Shown here one piece after another: positions 54,487 through 62,207 of a stretch of 64,000 nucleotides of DNA (its first letter is position 1; the number at the start of each line of letters is the position of its first letter). Below the pieces are notes generated by a model, which saw only the letters and a program-made list of their open reading frames with translations, did not search any database and was not told the DNA's origin. This DNA is from Ornithinibacillus bavariensis (GTDB taxonomy: Bacteria; Bacillota; Bacilli; Bacillales; Amphibacillaceae). The stretch is from the NCBI RefSeq assembly GCF_018333235.1, contig NZ_BORP01000001.1, forward strand, positions 1,054,001 through 1,118,000, given 5' to 3'. The position numbers were made by a program, and so were the translations under genes.

Positions 54487-55214
54487 TCCATTGTTGTCAA
54501 AATTTCAAAGCCTGGGATTGATTTCCCTTTTCTTGTGTTTGCACCAGTCGGGAATTTTAATGTTTGTGCATAGGTGGTTCTCGCTAGGCAACCTCTCATT
54601 GTTCCTAATGCCTTATAATAGTCATAGTAACGAAAGGAACTAGAATTCATAATAAACCAATATTGGGATAATGCCTCTAAGTATGTATCAAACTCCTCTG
54701 TGACATCAACATAAACATCTGGCACATACCCTTCCATATCCTCCCAGTTTTCACTATGGAACATTCTCGTAATCGAATGAGGTTCTAGTCCCTCTATATT
54801 AAAACCAGGAAGTGCTGCTTTTAGCCAGGCAGACTGTACTATTCTTGGACAAAGTGCATGGTCTGGATGCATACTGTTTTCCCAATGTGTAATGACGACA
54901 TTAGGCTTCTCTTTACGGAAAAGCTTAGCAACTTCTGTAATCGTCTCATCATCTTCTTTCAATTCGGCATCTTTATAGTCTAAAGTAATACACTTCCCAC
55001 CAAGTATTACGGCTGCCTTCTCTGCTTCTCTTATTTTTTGTTCACGATATGCTTCTACTGAAAGATGTGGAGGATTTCCTTTTTCTCCTGCAGTTAAATG
55101 TAAAAAAGTAACCTTATGACCTGCTTTGGCATATTTGTACGCAATAGCCCCTGCTTGAATTTCAGCATCACCACAGTGTGCTCCAACTATCATGACATGA
55201 TACTTATCACTCAT
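54483..55214 (-). CDS. PIG-L/LmbE-family deacetylase-like protein
   Basis: A 243-aa protein of the zinc-dependent GlcNAc-deacetylase fold. The usual AHPDDxE motif reads AHCGDAE, so the first Asp (the proposed catalytic base) is Gly while His and the second Asp of the metal site remain; HPDH and the C-terminal histidine region are kept. GAGGTG lies before the ATG at 55214. First gene of the salvage operon, overlapping nagZ. It probably acts on an amino sugar or a derivative, possibly with changed chemistry. Confidence 0.85.
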   Translation of the reverse strand: MSDKYHVMIVGAHCGDAEIQAGAIAYKYAKAGHKVTFLHLTAGEKGNPPHLSVEAYREQKIREAEKAAVILGGKCITLDYKDAELKEDDETITEVAKLFRKEKPNVVITHWENSMHPDHALCPRIVQSAWLKAALPGFNIEGLEPHSITRMFHSENWEDMEGYVPDVYVDVTEEFDTYLEALSQYWFIMNSSSFRYYDYYKALGTMRGCLARTTYAQTLKFPTGANTRKGKSIPGFEILTTME

Positions 55215-55560
55215 CACAACACCTCTTTTAAAGAATTTTTTAGACTAATTCAAATTTGATAACGCTTACATTACCCTTTAAAAGACGAAAAAATATATCT
55301 TTGTACTATACATATTGCTATGACTACTTTTCAGAATTATAAAATCACTACTATTATACATGAAAACGAACATTTTGAAATACAAATTCATATTTTTTAA
55401 CAAAAAAATGTATTTTAATTTCAGTAAATTATTGGCAGATTCATACTTTAAGCCTACAAAACTATGAAAAAAAGTTCTTTTTCCTCATAGGAAAGAAAGA
55501 GGAATCCTCTTGTCCGTGTTGAATAGTAAATGTAAGTGCTTAAAAATCGGAGGTGAAGTT
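55215..55560. other. divergent regulatory region between the salvage operon and the SpoIID-like gene
   Basis: AT-rich 346-bp spacer. It holds a cre box for the leftward operon and the presumed promoters of both directions. No ORF is supported. Confidence 0.6.
55257..55270. promoter_or_regulatory. CcpA cre site of the salvage operon
   Basis: TGATAACGCTTACA matches the cre consensus TGWNANCGNTNWCA at every position, 43 bp upstream of the first start codon of the leftward operon; catabolite repression by CcpA is likely. Confidence 0.7.
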
Positions 55561-57102
55561 GTGATTAAAAAGCTTGGTAGACTTCTAGGCTGTGGCTTGA
55601 TTGTCTTATTAACCTTTCTTGGAAACTCTATTACTAGCTTCGCAGACACCCAGATTCAAATGATTCGAATTGGTGTTGTACCATCCGCTGAATCAATTAT
55701 TATTGGCGGCAAGCAAGATTTTACTATCAGGAACAAAGATACTGGTGCGATTATTTACACTGGTGTAAATAGTACCGTAACAGTAGAACTGTCCTCTTCG
55801 GCAATAATTGAGACGAATTATCGACTTCAGACTGGCTGGACCACGGATGAAGCTAATATGTTGGATTGGGTAAGAAGGGCCGAAACAGCTGGCTATGAAA
55901 CCTTTATTGAGGATTATAATGGTGGCTGGCGCATGCTAATAGGAAAATTCCCTGAAAACGCGGGATGGGGAGAACGAGAAGCGTTTCGTCAAGAAGTTAT
56001 CAGTAAAGGGCTTGCTAGCAGTGATTCCTTTTGGAGACTAATTACTACATCAAGTGGGGAAGAAACGATACTAGTTAGAGCTGACGACATGGAGGAAATT
56101 GTCCAAGGAGCTGTACAAATAAAGTCAGAAAATGGATTCATTACGATGAATGGAAAGCAATATCGTGGTATAGGTGAAGTTGGTTTTAACAGTAGTGGTA
56201 CATTGGCTGGTATAAATGAGCTACCGTTAGAAGAATATTTATATGGTGTAGTTCCTCTTGAATTATCACCATCACCCTACAATGAGCTTGAAGCACAGAA
56301 GTCACAGGCAGTAGCTGCTAGGACATATGCCATATCTGGACTAGGTAAGCGTAGTGTTGATGGATATGATTTACTTCCAACTACAGCTGATCAAGTATAT
56401 GGTGGATATGATGTAGAGCAATCTCTTTCTACTCAAGCTGTACAAGAAACAGAAGGCATTGTTGCAACATATAACGGAGAATTAATCAACGCGGTTTATC
56501 ATTCAACTAGCGGGGGTATCACTGCTAACAATGAGGATGTCTGGTCCTCTGAACCAATCCCTTATTTACGATCTGTACCTGTCTCCGAGCGAGTAACCAT
56601 AAATGAAAAAGATCAATCACAGAACGCAAATCGAATTAAAAGGGGTATTGAATTTGAAAAGGATTGGTCAAAATATTACCGCTGGAGTCATGAATGGACA
56701 AGTGAAGAGATGAAGTTAGTCGTGAACGACTATTTCAGTACGAATATCAATGAGGTCTATGAAATTAATGTGTTGAATCGCTCCAATGGTAGGGTTCTAG
56801 AAATTGAATTCGTTACTGATAAAGGCAACTTCTATGAATATAAAGATCGCATCCGTTGGGCACTAAAATATATGAACGAAAATGGTGACATGAGCGTATT
56901 ACGTAGCACATTATTCCATATCGAGCCAATCCTCGATGAGGAAACTAACTCTGTAACCGGATTCAAGGCTGAAGGCGGTGGCTGGGGGCATGGTGTCGGA
57001 ATGTCTCAAGTTGGCGCAATGGGGATGGCAGTATACGGTTATACTTATGAGGAGATACTAAAGCATTTCTATACAGGAATTGAGTTAGAGAAGCAATATT
57101 AA
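55561..57102 (+). CDS. secreted SpoIID/LytB-domain protein
   Basis: A 513-aa exported protein with a signal peptide (KKLGRLLGCGLIVLLTFLGNSITSFAD), an N-terminal region of about 170 residues containing an SPOR-like segment (WVRRAETAGYETFIEDYNGGWRMLIG), and a SpoIID domain (YRGIGEVGFNSSGTLAGINELPLEEYLYGVVPLEL, EAQKSQAVAARTYAISG, TTADQVYGGY, YHSTSGGITANNEDVW and GGWGHGVGMSQVGAMGMA). SpoIID is a lytic transglycosylase on denuded glycan, which would make anhydro-MurNAc ends. GTG at 55561 behind GGAGGTGA is chosen. It is divergent from the anmK/nagZ operon. Confidence 0.85.
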   Translation: MIKKLGRLLGCGLIVLLTFLGNSITSFADTQIQMIRIGVVPSAESIIIGGKQDFTIRNKDTGAIIYTGVNSTVTVELSSSAIIETNYRLQTGWTTDEANMLDWVRRAETAGYETFIEDYNGGWRMLIGKFPENAGWGEREAFRQEVISKGLASSDSFWRLITTSSGEETILVRADDMEEIVQGAVQIKSENGFITMNGKQYRGIGEVGFNSSGTLAGINELPLEEYLYGVVPLELSPSPYNELEAQKSQAVAARTYAISGLGKRSVDGYDLLPTTADQVYGGYDVEQSLSTQAVQETEGIVATYNGELINAVYHSTSGGITANNEDVWSSEPIPYLRSVPVSERVTINEKDQSQNANRIKRGIEFEKDWSKYYRWSHEWTSEEMKLVVNDYFSTNINEVYEINVLNRSNGRVLEIEFVTDKGNFYEYKDRIRWALKYMNENGDMSVLRSTLFHIEPILDEETNSVTGFKAEGGGWGHGVGMSQVGAMGMAVYGYTYEEILKHFYTGIELEKQY

Positions 57103-57129
57103 ATTGGAAAAGTAAAAATAGGGTCAATC

Positions 57130-57183
57130 GGTACTGCACCTCAAAAGTTAGAGTAACCAATCTAACTTTTGAGGTGCAGTACC
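57130..57183. mobile_element. perfect 23-bp palindrome resembling two joined IS ends
   Basis: Two 23-bp inverted arms, beginning GGTACTGCACCTCAAAAG, flank an 8-nt centre. The words ACTGCACCTCAAAAGTTAGA look like the terminal repeat of IS3/IS150-type elements known in Bacillales. With no transposase between them, this looks like an internally deleted element. It could also act as a terminator for the SpoIID-like gene. Confidence 0.5.
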
Positions 57184-57195
57184 CTTGCCCTTCCC

Positions 57196-57327
57196 CTAGA
57201 TATAAAAGAGGATAAAAAGCTCTTACTTGAAACAAGAATCACAGAAGTTCTCAGTAGATTGGGTATTAACCCCACAGAGAAATTAGAAAAAGAATACCAA
57301 AACCTAATTAAGCCTGACTTATTCTGA
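57196..57327 (+). pseudogene. fragment resembling an ABC-F C terminus
   Basis: A short open stretch reads KLLLETRITEVLSRLGI and PTEKLEKEYQNLIKPD, resembling the C-terminal tail of ABC-F ribosome protection proteins. It has no start site and is in the opposite orientation to the ABC-F remnant that follows, so a rearrangement must have occurred if both come from one gene. Identification is tentative. Confidence 0.35.
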
Positions 57328-57335
57328 ATGGTTTT

Positions 57336-57650
57336 TTAAATGAGGGTGGTCTTACCTGCACCGTTAGAGCCGATAATTGCCAGCTTATCACCACCCCTGA
57401 CATTAAAACTGACTGCCTTTCATAATACCCGTTTTACACCAGAAACATCTTCAACACGGTATAACTCGATTTTTAAACGTTTCTGAAATCAATAAATCCA
57501 TTTTAAGTGGAGGGAGTTCTTTTGTTTTCTCTTTATTCTCGAGCTTATTCAATCTAGTATCTAAAGCTATTTCCTTTTTCCGTAACTTCTTCTATTTATT
57601 TGCGATCCCTTCAAGATGTATTAAAAGGCGACTAACTAATTTGGTCAATC
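57336..57650 (-). pseudogene. decayed ABC-F ATPase fragment
   Basis: On the minus strand one reads HLEGIANK-stop-KKLRKKEIALDTRLNKLE..KELPPLKMDLL, ETFKNRVI, then, after a frameshift, YRVEDVSGVKRVL-stop-KAVSFN and VRGGDKLAIIGSNGAGKTTLI-stop. These are the inter-domain linker and second Walker A of an ABC-F protein (Vga/Lsa/Msr-like group). Several stops and at least one frameshift show that it is dead. N-terminal and most of the second ATPase domain are missing. Confidence 0.7.
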
Positions 57651-57714
57651 CCCATTGTGAATATTTTTCATCATGTTAAACTCATATTAAATTATCAAAG
57701 TCTTGTCCCCTACG

Positions 57715-58227
57715 TTACTTTAAGCTCCCAACCAGTGCATCTAAACTATCCCACGTTTGTTTGATACCCTCTAGCAATCCCATGTTCAAAACAGCTTGAA
57801 GAGAATCTGCTGAATCAAATTCAGAACGGCTGACCAATTTCGTTTGACTGCCTAAATCGATGAATTCCATCGTGACCTCTGGAGATGGCATAGACTCATT
57901 GATATTACCTTCTGCGTCTGAAAAATAATCGTTATAGACAATCTTTTCTGGTTCAATAATTTCTTTATAAATGGTTTTGTTCCAAGATTCCATTCCATAT
58001 TCTTCTTGACTCTTATCAACACATTTCATGCAATAGTGCCATACACCCCCTGGACGAAAGTCCATGTTACAAACTGGTAGTTCCCAACCGTCCGTACTCC
58101 ACCAGCGCTTTAAATGCTCTGGTTCTTTAAATAATTGAAATAGTTGATTACGCGGCATATCATAAACGCGCTCTAAAACTAGAAACCTTTCATTCTCTAC
58201 TCTTGAAACCATCTTGTTATTTGACAT
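57715..58227 (-). CDS. SRPBCC (AHSA1-type) domain protein
   Basis: A 170-aa single-domain protein with VENERFLVLERVYDMPRNQLFQLFKEPEHLKRWWSTDGWELPVCNMDFRPGGVWHYCM and the C-terminal LGSQTKLVSRSEFDS...GLLEGIKQTWDSLDALV, typical of AHSA1/START-like proteins that bind small hydrophobic ligands. Paired 20 bp downstream of an ArsR regulator, a common pairing in Bacillales. Ligand unknown. Confidence 0.88.
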   Translation of the reverse strand: MSNNKMVSRVENERFLVLERVYDMPRNQLFQLFKEPEHLKRWWSTDGWELPVCNMDFRPGGVWHYCMKCVDKSQEEYGMESWNKTIYKEIIEPEKIVYNDYFSDAEGNINESMPSPEVTMEFIDLGSQTKLVSRSEFDSADSLQAVLNMGLLEGIKQTWDSLDALVGSLK

Positions 58228-58247
58228 AATTTTTCCTCCTTATTTTT

Positions 58248-58598
58248 TCACTCATCCCTTTTTCGATCGTTTTTCAATTTTTGTACATAGTCGTCCAGGT
58301 TGTCGAGCCTCTTTTCCAGATGTGTTTGAAAGGAAGTTGCCCAATATTCTATTACTTGGAAAGGCTCTAGTCGTAGCTTGTAATATCGACGATTAGCTTC
58401 TGGCTTTACTTCTACAATTCCATTATCACTTAGCACCTTTAAATGCTTTGAAGCATGTGGCTGGCTCAGTTCCAGCCGTTTAGCGATTTCTCCCACCGTT
58501 AGGGGTCCATCGCGAAGCAACTCAACGATTGCCATCCGTTTAGGTTCAGCCAATGCGCTCAGCATAGATATATCTATGCTTTTCAGTTTACCCATCAA
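58248..58598 (-). CDS. ArsR-family regulator paired with SRPBCC
   Basis: A 116-aa winged-helix regulator (LAEPKRMAIVELLRDGPLTVGEIAKRLELSQPHASKHLKVLSDNGIVEVKPEANRRYYKL). No metal-binding cysteine pair (ELCVCDL) is present, so it likely senses an organic ligand. It precedes the SRPBCC gene. Repeated TCGGAATATAAC-type sequences lie about 75-120 bp upstream. Confidence 0.88.
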   Translation of the reverse strand: MMGKLKSIDISMLSALAEPKRMAIVELLRDGPLTVGEIAKRLELSQPHASKHLKVLSDNGIVEVKPEANRRYYKLRLEPFQVIEYWATSFQTHLEKRLDNLDDYVQKLKNDRKRDE

Positions 58599-58670
58599 TG
58601 TTGTTCACCTCATTAATTCAATGTCTATTTTCATCGCATCCCCTTCCCGATGTTTGACATATTCATATTA

Positions 58671-58717
58671 TCGAATATAACACAATCGGAATATAACTGT
58701 AAAGTTATATTCCGATT
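58671..58717. promoter_or_regulatory. repeated operator-like sequences upstream of arsR-like gene
   Basis: TCGAATATAAC (58671-58681), TCGGAATATAAC (58686-58697) and its inverted copy (58704-58715); the latter two form a 14-bp inverted repeat around a 6-nt centre. Candidate binding sites for the ArsR-family protein; the hairpin could also terminate a transcript. Confidence 0.5.
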
Positions 58718-58766
58718 TAAAAAATTTTTTTGAATGAAGTCACTAAAATCTTGAAGAGATAATAGG

Positions 58767-58979
58767 TTAGTCATCTCTATCTTTTATTTTGAGAGAACCT
58801 ACACCAATAATTGCTCCCAGTATAACTAAAACTATACTGGCAATGATTTCATATCCTTGCAAAGCGTCAATGTAATTTACCAGAAACCAGCTTGGCCCTC
58901 CATTTGTTAATCGGTTTATGATACCTCCAACTCCTTGAATAAATAAAAGTATACTTGCACCGCTTACAATCTCTTTCAT
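58767..58979 (-). CDS. small two-span membrane protein, 70 aa
   Basis: Two hydrophobic segments (ASILLFIQGVGGIINRL and IIASIVLVILGAIIGVGSL) separated by a short loop with W and Y, C-terminal charged tail KIKDRDD. It lies 40 bp downstream of the GAP-family gene in the same direction and is probably co-transcribed under TetR control. No family recognised. Confidence 0.65.
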   Translation of the reverse strand: MKEIVSGASILLFIQGVGGIINRLTNGGPSWFLVNYIDALQGYEIIASIVLVILGAIIGVGSLKIKDRDD

Positions 58980-59019
58980 AACACTATATCCCCTTTCAAA
59001 AAATTAACTCCTGAAATCA

Positions 59020-59727
59020 TTACAAAATCCCCCTAATTCCAATATTGAATAAAATCGCCCCAATAACTGCCACTGCCACTAATACAGAAGACAATGGAGC
59101 TTTTACTAATTTTTTTCTTAGTCTTTCGAGCTTGCTCTGTATCCAGCTTCTAAATAGTATATAAATGATCAATAGTAAGATTGAAGGAAGTACCATAATT
59201 ACGTTATAACCAAATAAAATACTAACAGACATCGCGGTATTAAACGCTAAACCATCCATTAATAAAATTGAGTAAAAATACGGTAAAGCAGTAGCAAACT
59301 CGATCGTAAACACAATGATACCAAGTATAATCATCGCCCTTAAAGATACTTGATTTGGTAACCATTCCATAAATCTTGATTCCATTCCTTTTTTAGGCTT
59401 ATAAAAGCTAATCAGTACAAGTGCGGCACCAAATATCGTATTAAACCAACTTGAAATTTGATTCTTGGTCATACTTTCTATAAAACCAAGAATTGGTCCA
59501 ACTCCTAGGTAAACTAAAATCCCCATCGTAAAATAGCAAAATTGTAGCGATAATAAAAAAACGAATAAACGCGATGTCAATTTTTCTTTTTGTACTAGAA
59601 GGATATAAGCTGTAATTGCCAAAACACCGGGACTTAAGATATCAATGAAAGCACAGAGCACAATAATGAGAAGTGCTGTTGTGAAATCTATGTTGGTAGG
59701 AATTAATGTTTCAATGATTTCAAGCAC
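59020..59727 (-). CDS. GAP-family (LysE-superfamily) membrane protein
   Basis: A 235-aa protein with six helices and an SPG motif at the end of helix 1 (CAFIDILSPGVLAITAYIL), plus the FYKPKKGME loop and LLMDGLAFNTAMSVSILFGYNVIMVLPSILL, resembling the GAP/Sap group in the LysE superfamily. In mycobacteria such proteins are needed to export glycolipids. The divergent TetR gene and shared double operator suggest inducible export of a toxic or lipid-like compound. Confidence 0.72.
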   Translation of the reverse strand: MLEIIETLIPTNIDFTTALLIIVLCAFIDILSPGVLAITAYILLVQKEKLTSRLFVFLLSLQFCYFTMGILVYLGVGPILGFIESMTKNQISSWFNTIFGAALVLISFYKPKKGMESRFMEWLPNQVSLRAMIILGIIVFTIEFATALPYFYSILLMDGLAFNTAMSVSILFGYNVIMVLPSILLLIIYILFRSWIQSKLERLRKKLVKAPLSSVLVAVAVIGAILFNIGIRGIL

Positions 59728-59745
59728 CTAAACATCCCCCCTTAT

Positions 59746-59795
59746 TTATTTCACACACTGTGTTAAAATAAATAATAACACAGTGTGTGAAATAA
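59746..59795. promoter_or_regulatory. double-palindrome TetR operator
   Basis: Two 20-bp arms (59746-59765 and 59776-59795), each itself containing ACACA-x-TGTGT, are exact inverted copies around a 10-bp AT spacer between divergent genes. This is the layout of paired TetR dimer sites. Confidence 0.8.
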
Positions 59796-59813
59796 AAACA
59801 AGAGGTGATTTGA

Positions 59814-60407
59814 GTGCCTAAAAAAGTTGATCATAATCACAAAAGGAAAATTATCGTTGAAACAGCTTGGAAAATCATAGAAACAGAAGGCATTGAAAAA
59901 GTATCTATCCGAAGAATTGCATCTGAAGCTGGAATGTCTACCGGAGCACTAAGACATTATTTCTCAAATCAAGATGAATTACTATTATTTATCATGGATT
60001 ATTTTCTTGCTCGTGGGAAAGAACGGTCGGAGAATAAATCATGGTCAAAAAATCCTCTTATTGCGGTACAGGAAACGTTGTTAGAATTGGTTCCTGTGGA
60101 TCAGGATAAACAAACTGAAACTAGCGTTTGGCTAGTTTTCGCCATTCGCTCACTTACAAGTGTAGCTTTGAACACAAAAAAAGATGAACTAACTGAAGGA
60201 GAATATATTTTAATGGAAGCACTGCTTGAAATATTGATTAAAGCAGGCTATATAAGAAAAGACATAAATATTGAAATAGAAAAATTAAGGCTTTCGGCAG
60301 TCATTGAAGGTTTATCCATACATGCTCTATTAAGACCGGATATATTCACAATTGAAAAAACAGAACAAATTATTACTCACCACTTAAATGAACTTTGCAA
60401 CCAATGA
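59814..60407 (+). CDS. TetR-family repressor of the GAP-family gene
   Basis: A 197-aa regulator with an N-terminal TetR HTH (RKIIVETAWKIIETEGIEKVSIRRIASEAGMSTGALRHYFSNQDELL) and a C-terminal helical ligand domain in the BetI-like group (EKLRLSAVIEGLSIHALLRPDIF). GTG start behind AGAGGTGA. Divergent from the GAP gene with the double operator between them, so likely represses both. Confidence 0.9.
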   Translation: MPKKVDHNHKRKIIVETAWKIIETEGIEKVSIRRIASEAGMSTGALRHYFSNQDELLLFIMDYFLARGKERSENKSWSKNPLIAVQETLLELVPVDQDKQTETSVWLVFAIRSLTSVALNTKKDELTEGEYILMEALLEILIKAGYIRKDINIEIEKLRLSAVIEGLSIHALLRPDIFTIEKTEQIITHHLNELCNQ

Positions 60408-60679
60408 TATATTAGTTAAACACTTGTTTTCTAATATAAACCCTGTGGAATGAACCGACAATGAAAGGAAGTAGGATCCTACCATAAATCCGAAGAGCAA
60501 TTTTAAATGTGATTTTAAAAGTAATAAAATATAAAATTGCTAACTGACGGAATCAATACGAAAGCTTAAAAAGTACACATATTAAATAAAGGATTTAAGT
60601 TGATAGTTAAAGCATGCTTTCCACATACTAACCCGAATACCTAAAATCTTTTGATTAAGGTAGAAAAGCCGGATTTATA

Positions 60680-60916
60680 GAGGCTGGCACATAACAAAGA
60701 GATTTATTCTAAAAACGAACAATGGCCAAATTAGCTTCGGAAATATACGTAGACTCCTGCGGGAGGAGAGGCTACGGTGAGACCCCGGAGTGCGTAGCAC
60801 GAGGAGGCTCACCAGCCGCCCGCGGAACGCGAAGTATATTTCCGAAGCGGGTTTACGCTGTAACTATATGAATTGTTCGATTTTTATTTTCAAATAAATT
60901 CTTTTGTCCCAGCCTC
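60680..60916. repeat. 237-bp nested-palindrome repeat element of Bacillaceae type
   Basis: Outer terminal repeats GAGGCTGGcACA.../...TTTTGTCCCAGCCTC, a middle pair GAACAAT/ATTGTTC, and a perfect 14-bp inner pair (CTTCGGAAATATAC) enclose a GC-rich core with ACTCCTGCGGGAGGAG and GTGAGACCCCGGAG. The core words recur as interspersed repeats in many Bacillaceae genomes. No ORF, so it would be moved in trans, if mobile. Confidence 0.75.
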
Positions 60917-61035
60917 ATATAAACTGGGCTTCCCTAGTGCCAATCATGTTATTTTTTAATACAAATCACAATGTAACCTAAACAAAGAGTCGAAAACTAT
61001 ATTTACTGCTACAATAACGAACGTAGCAGAAGAAA

Positions 61036-61082
61036 ATTGGCTGGTTTAAGTCCAGTGCAGTACCGAACTCAAACCAGCCAAT
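61036..61082. repeat. 12-bp inverted repeat, function unknown
   Basis: ATTGGCTGGTTT and its exact complement are 23 nt apart. No T run, no gene close by on the plus strand. Could be an operator or remnant. Confidence 0.5.
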
Positions 61083-61263
61083 CGGTTGTATAATTAAAAC
61101 TCTAACTATTGAGAGTCACTACCATAAAACTGATCCTTTTTGACGCTTCAGCCATTAGTTCTTTATAACCTGTCACAAGGATAAATAAAATCCTCACATT
61201 ATTTTAGACAATAATCTTATCACACTTACATTCCAAACAAGTGAGAACTTTATAGCATTAGAA

Positions 61264-61293
61264 GCAAAAAACTACTCGTTATCAAGTAGTTTT
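61264..61293 (-). terminator. terminator of murR2
   Basis: AAAACTACT/AGTAGTTTT 9-bp stem followed by TTTGC on the minus strand, right after the stop codon. Confidence 0.85.
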
Positions 61294-61304
61294 CTTTTGA
61301 ATAT

Positions 61305-62177
61305 TTATTTCTTTGCGACCATCTGATTTTTAAAAAAGGTAACTGCTTCCAGGGTTGAATCAAGGTGTTCCACCGTTTTTTCATACTCCTCTGAAGCTAC
61401 ACACATAAATAATATATCAATTAAATGTAGCTGTGCTATCCGTGACGATGTTGCACCACTTCGAATGACAGCCTCTTTTGCTGTTGATGTAAAGAGATTA
61501 ATATCTGCATAGCTTGTCAATAAGGAGTTACCATATTTCGTAATACTTATTGTTTTAACTCCTCTCTTCTTCGACAGCTCCAATAATTTTGCAACTTCTA
61601 CCGTATTCCCCGAGAATGATATACCAACAACAACATCTTTTGTTCCTTTATTAGCGATAGCGGTTGAAGCCATATGGAGATCTGAAAAAGCATGGACATG
61701 CTTATTAATCCGGAGGAACTTTTGCTCTGCATCCTTTGCTGTAATAAATGATGCGCCAAAACCAATAAAAATGATGGACTCTGCTTGAATTAATGTATGA
61801 ACAGCCTCTTTTAGCCGTTCAATATTCATCATCTTAACGGTTTCATTTATCGTTTGCATCGTATTGGCTGTTACTTTTTCAATGATTTTCATATAATCTT
61901 CATTTGGCTCGATATCACGATAATCCGTCATATTTCGTTCCTGTAGGTCACCTGCAACACGTAGTTTCAGCTCCTGAAAACCATTGAATCCTAGGGATTT
62001 ACAAAGACGAATAACAGTTGCACCACTTGTTCCACTTTTTTTACCAAGTGCTTGTGCAGTTAGTAGAATCGCATCTTCCGGATGCTGTAAAATAAATGCA
62101 GCTATCTTTTGCTCAGAATTTGGCAGACTGTCAATCATTTCCTTCATAATAATCAATCCACCTTTAAGATTTGCCAT
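61305..62177 (-). CDS. RpiR/MurR-type regulator, second copy
   Basis: A 290-aa paralogue of the regulator at 45373-46242, with HTH (LPNSEQKIAAFILQHPEDAILLTAQALGKKSGTSGATVIRLCKSLGFNGFQELKLRV) and SIS domain (IIFIGFGASFITAKDAEQKFLRINKHVHAFSDLHMA, VVGISFSGNTVEVAKLLELSKK). ATG at 62177 behind GGAGGTGA is chosen. Last gene of a murQ2-kinase-murR2 unit. Likely senses the same or a related sugar phosphate. Confidence 0.87.
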   Translation of the reverse strand: MANLKGGLIIMKEMIDSLPNSEQKIAAFILQHPEDAILLTAQALGKKSGTSGATVIRLCKSLGFNGFQELKLRVAGDLQERNMTDYRDIEPNEDYMKIIEKVTANTMQTINETVKMMNIERLKEAVHTLIQAESIIFIGFGASFITAKDAEQKFLRINKHVHAFSDLHMASTAIANKGTKDVVVGISFSGNTVEVAKLLELSKKRGVKTISITKYGNSLLTSYADINLFTSTAKEAVIRSGATSSRIAQLHLIDILFMCVASEEYEKTVEHLDSTLEAVTFFKNQMVAKK

Positions 62178-62207
62178 GTTGACTTCACCTCCTATCATGT
62201 TTCTATA

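Larger units (their letters stand above)
60408..61267. other. gene-free stretch with repeat element and hairpin
   Basis: About 860 bp without a supported gene. It holds a 237-bp nested-palindrome repeat (60680-60916) and a 12-bp hairpin (61036-61082). The rest is AT-rich, with no convincing terminator after the TetR gene. Confidence 0.7.

Noticed and set aside
57103..57714. A functional ABC-F resistance gene
   Set aside because: Walker A and linker are readable but there are stop codons, a frameshift and missing ends; only remnants remain.
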